Assembly (NCBI GenBank): GCA_002762915.1
Contig: PCYF01000015.1
Location: forward strand, 1 to 43,526
From: Candidatus Woesearchaeota archaeon CG10_big_fil_rev_8_21_14_0_10_32_9
GTDB lineage: Archaea > Nanobdellota > Nanobdellia > Woesearchaeales > 21-14-0-10-32-9
Reading direction: 5' to 3'
DNA: 43,526 nt
Below are positions 40,424 to 43,526 of the stretch, one piece after another. The translations under genes and the position numbers were made by a program. The notes beneath the pieces are model-generated. The model searched no databases. It was not told the origin of the DNA and saw nothing but the letters and a program-made list of their open reading frames with translations. Positions within the stretch are counted from its first letter, which is position 1; each line of letters starts with the position of its first letter.

Positions 40424-40695
40424 CTAAAAAGAGAGATCGGTTAGAAGTAATCTTTGATATTCTCAGCATTATCTCCCAAAATAATAATTCAATAAAACCC
40501 ACTCCGCTTTTACGACAGTCTAATTTATCTTCAAGTAGTTTCAGCGAATACCATAAAGAATTAATAAGCAAAAATTTAATCAAAGAACTATATGATAAAA
40601 AAGGGAAAAAATTTGTAACTCTCACCGATCAAGGGTTCAACTATGTTTCTAAGTACAAGTACATTAAGGGATTTATTTCTGAGTTTGATTTATAA
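40420..40695 (+). CDS. winged-helix regulator, COG3432/DUF4364-like
   Basis: A 91-residue protein that is a compact winged helix: DRLEVIFDILSIISQNN, TPLLRQSNLSSSSFSEYHKEL, then LIKELYDKKGKKFVTLTDQGFNYVSKYK is the wing and last helix, with LTDQG the family's typical turn. It starts with ATGA inside the stop of the membrane protein gene, so the two are translated together. It probably passes a membrane-derived signal to DNA; the target is unknown. Confidence 0.78.
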   Translation: MTKKRDRLEVIFDILSIISQNNNSIKPTPLLRQSNLSSSSFSEYHKELISKNLIKELYDKKGKKFVTLTDQGFNYVSKYKYIKGFISEFDL

Positions 40696-40764
40696 TTCAC
40701 GAAAAACGCATGTATTTTCAATAAAAGAAAGAAAACATAAAAAGACGTAGTGATTTCTAGACTT

Positions 40765-41985
40765 ATGAAGTTCGCACATTTGGCCGATGTTCACATTGGA
40801 AGCTGGAGAGATCCTAAGCTTAAGGAAATGAGCACGCTTGCATTCATCAAATCAATAGACTTATCAATTGAAGAAAAAGTAGACTTTATTCTTATTTCCG
40901 GAGATTTATTCAACACTGCGCTCCCAGGCATTGATCAAATCAAAATTGTTATTAGAAAATTAAAGGAGATAAAAGAAAAAGGAATTTCTGTATATTTTAT
41001 TGCAGGAAGTCATGATTTCTCTCCTTCTGGAAAAACTATGCTCGATATTATTGAGGAAGCAGATTTAGGAATTAATGTAACTAAGGGAGAAATTATAGAA
41101 AAAGAAAACGGAGAGAGTAAATTAAAATTATTATTTACAACAGATAAAAAAACTGGCGCTAAAATTACTGGGATGATTGGTAAACGTGGAATGCTTGAAA
41201 AGAAATATTATGAAGATCTTGATAGAGATTCTCTTGAATCTGAACAGGGTTTTAGAATTTTCATGTTTCACACCGCACTTGATGAATTAAAACCTGAAGA
41301 TCTGAGTGATATGCCTTCAACACCTGTTTCTTTTTTACCGAGAGGTTTTGATTATTATGCTGGAGGACACGTTCATATTGTTAAACAAAAAAATCTCGAA
41401 GAACATGGTTACAAAAATCTTGTTTATCCTGGTCCGATTTTTCCTGCAAATTTTACGGAACTTGAAAAACTTGGAGTCGGAGGATTTTTTATTTATGAAA
41501 ATGGAAAAATAACTCGAAAAGAAATCACAATAAAGGAAAGCATTTCATTTAATATAAAAATAGATAATAAAACTGTTGAAGAAGCCAGAGCAATCATAGA
41601 AGAATCTTTAGTTGGAAAAGATATTATTAACAAAATTATTTTGCTTCGTATTCATGGTTCTTTAAAATCTGGCAAATCCTCTGATATTGATTTTAATTCT
41701 ATGTTCGAGAGACTATATGAGAAAGGTGCATATTTTATTATGAAAAATTCTTCTAAATTAATCTCTAAGGAGTTTTCAGAAGTTATGGTTAGTCATGCTT
41801 CCTCAGAAGAATTAGAAGATAAATTAATTCAGGAACATTTGAATCAAACAGAGCACAAATTTAATAATGAACTTGAATCAACTAAACAATTGCTGAAGAC
41901 TTTTTCTGAGGAGAAACACGAAGGAGAAAAAGTTTCTGATTATGATTCGCGGATAAAAAAAGAAGTCGATATAATTTTAAAATAA
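40765..41985 (+). CDS. mre11: Mre11-like DNA repair nuclease
   Basis: A metal-dependent nuclease that starts resection of double-strand breaks, normally with Rad50. 406 residues. Motifs: LADVHIG (D8, H10), ISGDLFN (D47), IAGSHDFS (S82, H83 where GNHD is usual), FHTAL, and GGHVHIV. The Asn to Ser change at position 82 removes a usual metal-binding Asn; similar GSHD variants seem to occur in a subset of archaeal homologues. The C-terminal half is helical and charged, as expected for the Rad50-binding part. Start ATG 40765; the frame opens at a GTG five codons earlier. No rad50 follows. Confidence 0.86.
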   Translation: MKFAHLADVHIGSWRDPKLKEMSTLAFIKSIDLSIEEKVDFILISGDLFNTALPGIDQIKIVIRKLKEIKEKGISVYFIAGSHDFSPSGKTMLDIIEEADLGINVTKGEIIEKENGESKLKLLFTTDKKTGAKITGMIGKRGMLEKKYYEDLDRDSLESEQGFRIFMFHTALDELKPEDLSDMPSTPVSFLPRGFDYYAGGHVHIVKQKNLEEHGYKNLVYPGPIFPANFTELEKLGVGGFFIYENGKITRKEITIKESISFNIKIDNKTVEEARAIIEESLVGKDIINKIILLRIHGSLKSGKSSDIDFNSMFERLYEKGAYFIMKNSSKLISKEFSEVMVSHASSEELEDKLIQEHLNQTEHKFNNELESTKQLLKTFSEEKHEGEKVSDYDSRIKKEVDIILK

Positions 41986-42006
41986 AACTATGCCTCCTAA
42001 TAAAAA

Positions 42007-42633
42007 ATGAACAAACAAAAATATCCGAAAATTAGTGCTGAATTATATGAAGAAATCAATAATATTCCTAGAGATAAATTTTATCCATTTGATCATGATC
42101 TTTTGTGGTATGGCCTGGATGCAATAGTTCATTTTGTAGTTATGAACGCTGCAAGCAACATCGACAAAAAAGATTTTGATAATTTTATTAAAAAATATGA
42201 CTTACGTAACGGAAGAATTTATGAACCAAACAGTCCGCCCGTAGGGTTTTATGTGAACTTAAAATCAGTTTCAGAGGAAATATTTATTCCACGACAAAAA
42301 TTTTATAACAAAGAAAATAGATTTTGTTTTCTTTTTTCAAGAGATTATTTAAATTATCTTTATATTCCAAAAGAAATATATACATCTACATTTGTAGATT
42401 TAATGAGCAAAAATATAAAAACTCTTACTGAAACACATTGGACGAAAGAGATGTTTCAGGACGACACCGCACTGCAAACAGGCATGGCCTTTGCAAGAGA
42501 TGCTTTAAAAGTTCAACAAAGCGAATTTAACATTAATGCAAAAAACACAGAGTTTGAAAATCGTTTAGAAAAAGATAGAATAATTAATGTAACTAATAAT
42601 CTTTTTGAATACTATGATAAAATAATAAATTAA
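42007..42633 (+). CDS. unrecognised protein downstream of mre11
   Basis: A 208-residue soluble protein. It has many aromatics and charged residues and an alpha/beta look: FDHDLLWYGLDAIVHFVVMN, RFCFLFSRDYLNYLYIPK, then a helical C-terminus (VQQSEFNINAKNTEFENRLEK). No domain is recognised. It begins 21 bases after mre11 in the same direction, so the two may be co-transcribed. It is not Rad50: no Walker A or coiled-coil arms. Confidence 0.62.
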   Translation: MNKQKYPKISAELYEEINNIPRDKFYPFDHDLLWYGLDAIVHFVVMNAASNIDKKDFDNFIKKYDLRNGRIYEPNSPPVGFYVNLKSVSEEIFIPRQKFYNKENRFCFLFSRDYLNYLYIPKEIYTSTFVDLMSKNIKTLTETHWTKEMFQDDTALQTGMAFARDALKVQQSEFNINAKNTEFENRLEKDRIINVTNNLFEYYDKIIN

Positions 42634-42655
42634 AATAAAAAAGTAGAAAAATTAT

Positions 42656-42856
42656 TTATTTTTTCTTTGGTTTCTTGGTTGAGTTTGTATTTATTCCGCA
42701 TACAGTGTAAAGCCCACACCAACCAATTATTGCAGTTACTAATGCAATTGCTGCTGGAATGAACCACCAATAACTAAATATTATTCCAAATACAATAAAT
42801 ATCGCTGCTAAAACATATCTTACTATTTTGTCAGTTAATCCTTCATTTTGTTTCAT
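42656..42856 (-). CDS. DUF2892-like small membrane protein (YgaP-type)
   Basis: A 66-residue membrane protein matching the DUF2892 pattern: N-terminal EGLTDKIVRYVLAAIF, a hydrophobic WWFIPAAIALVTAIIG, and CGLYTVCGINT near the C-terminus, with a Lys-rich tail. In YgaP-like proteins this membrane part is fused to a rhodanese; here it is alone. The function is unknown. GGTGA stands close before the ATG. Confidence 0.8.
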   Translation of the reverse strand: MKQNEGLTDKIVRYVLAAIFIVFGIIFSYWWFIPAAIALVTAIIGWCGLYTVCGINTNSTKKPKKK

Positions 42857-42912
42857 TTTTTCACCTTTTCATTTGTTTAATAACACCACATTTTTGGTAT
42901 TTGTTTATTTTC

Positions 42913-43526
42913 TTATGGAGTCCATCTCAACATAGTTCTCGGGAATGGTATTGCATCTTTAATATTGTCTAATCCGCAAATCCACGAAATTACTCTTTCT
43001 ACTCCAAATCCAAAACCTCCATGAGGAACCGATCCATATTTTCTTGTATCTAAATAAAATTTGTATTGAGACACATCTTCGCCTTCTTCTTCCAATCTTT
43101 CCTCTATTTTTGTCAGATCACTTTCTCTTTCGCTTCCGCCAATTATTTCACCGTATCCTTCTGGTGCAATAAAGTCTACTCCGTGTACAGTTTCAGGATT
43201 TTCTGGAGCTTCTTTCATATAGAACGCTTTGACTTTTTTAGGATAGTGTGTTACAAGTATAGGCGTATCAAACAACGAGGATAATTTGTCTTCTTCTATT
43301 GTTCTCAAATCTTTTCCCCAAGGTATTTTTAGCTTGAATTTTTCCTCGAGCAATTTTAGTGCGTCTGTATAAGTCATTCTTGGGAAAGGTTTCTCAATAG
43401 AGGGCTCAAGTTTTTTCAAATCTCTTCCAAGTATTTCTAAAGAATCTTTGTCTTTTTCCAATACTCTTTTAACGACATGTTTGATTAGTGCTTCTCCGTA
43501 ATCTTGTATATCTTTAAAGTCCGCCC
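42913..43526 (-). CDS. asnS: asparaginyl-tRNA synthetase (C-terminal part, continues outside window)
   Basis: A class II synthetase that charges tRNA-Asn. The frame is open to the window edge; the TTG at 43461 is internal, since in-frame family-like residues (ALIKHVVKRVLEKD) precede it. Motif 2/3 regions: EIIGGSERESDLTKIEERL, then SVPHGGFGFGVERVISWICG and DAIPFPRTMLRWTP, which favours AsnRS over the archaeal AspRS, whose end usually differs. A second, AspRS-like alternative is less likely. The last gene of the window; only about 205 residues are visible. Confidence 0.88.
   Translation of the reverse strand, partial: ADFKDIQDYGEALIKHVVKRVLEKDKDSLEILGRDLKKLEPSIEKPFPRMTYTDALKLLEEKFKLKIPWGKDLRTIEEDKLSSLFDTPILVTHYPKKVKAFYMKEAPENPETVHGVDFIAPEGYGEIIGGSERESDLTKIEERLEEEGEDVSQYKFYLDTRKYGSVPHGGFGFGVERVISWICGLDNIKDAIPFPRTMLRWTP

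Noticed and set aside
1..43526. CRISPR array, transposase or prophage genes
   Set aside because: No regularly spaced repeats, transposase motifs or phage structural genes were seen anywhere in the window.

Overview
This window is chromosomal DNA from an AT-rich archaeon. Archaeal markers include RNA polymerase Rpo7, an Spt4/RpoE''-like protein, ribosomal proteins S24e and S27ae, Cbf5/TruB with a PUA domain, the wyosine enzyme Taw1, a Trm-G10 type methyltransferase, DRG GTPase, HerA/NurA/Mre11, and TATA boxes about 25 bases before many start codons. The gene mix (short intergenic gaps, many leaderless starts, a bacterial-type ThrRS, FtsZ, small DUF357 and DUF2892 proteins, class III signal peptides) fits a DPANN lineage of the Woesearchaeota/Pacearchaeota kind. 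That placement is inference, not proof.

Layout. 1-5.7 kb: end of a surface-like protein, phosphoglucose/phosphomannose isomerase, DUF357, Cbf5, a winged-helix regulator, a Nudix hydrolase and DRG GTPase. 5.8-10 kb: an M29-like aminopeptidase, two class III signal-peptide (pilin-like) proteins, a Cys-rich exported protein and a mini-HTH protein. 10-12 kb: thrS. 12.4-17.5 kb: one long operon with a small zinc-ribbon protein, a small membrane protein, a helical/HTH protein, a coiled-coil protein, a type IV pilus/secretion ATPase and two TadC-like membrane proteins; it probably assembles the pilins encoded nearby. 17.6-23 kb: a regulator, a PIG-L deacetylase, and a convergent operon of a BshA-like glycosyltransferase, a PIG-L/BshB-like deacetylase and an ATP-grasp ligase. 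23-27.1 kb: phosphoesterase, Taw1, then an information-processing operon (PIN, rpo7, spt4-like, rps24e, rps27ae) ending in a PduO-type cobalamin adenosyltransferase. 27.1-29.6 kb: ftsZ with a long, apparently structured leader, and a self-standing regulator with a palindromic upstream site. 29.7-35 kb: tRNA methyltransferase, DUF378, a PPDK-N-like orphan with a coiled-coil partner, and a glycolytic pair (class I aldolase, PfkB kinase). 35-42 kb: exported protein, NurA, HerA, secreted protein, a membrane protein/wHTH pair and Mre11. 42-43.5 kb: unknown protein, DUF2892 and the 3' part of asnS.

The most interesting candidate system is the 18.3-22.0 kb cluster. It holds the first two steps of a bacillithiol-type pathway (BshA, BshB) but an ATP-grasp ligase where BshC would be expected, with a second PIG-L protein facing it. 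It could make a bacillithiol-like low-molecular-weight thiol by a different last step, or modify a surface glycan. Other points worth a look are two look-alike 3' hairpins with C-rich (or G-rich) loops, the structured ftsZ leader, a pilin gene with no standard start codon, and an Spt4 homologue without its zinc site.
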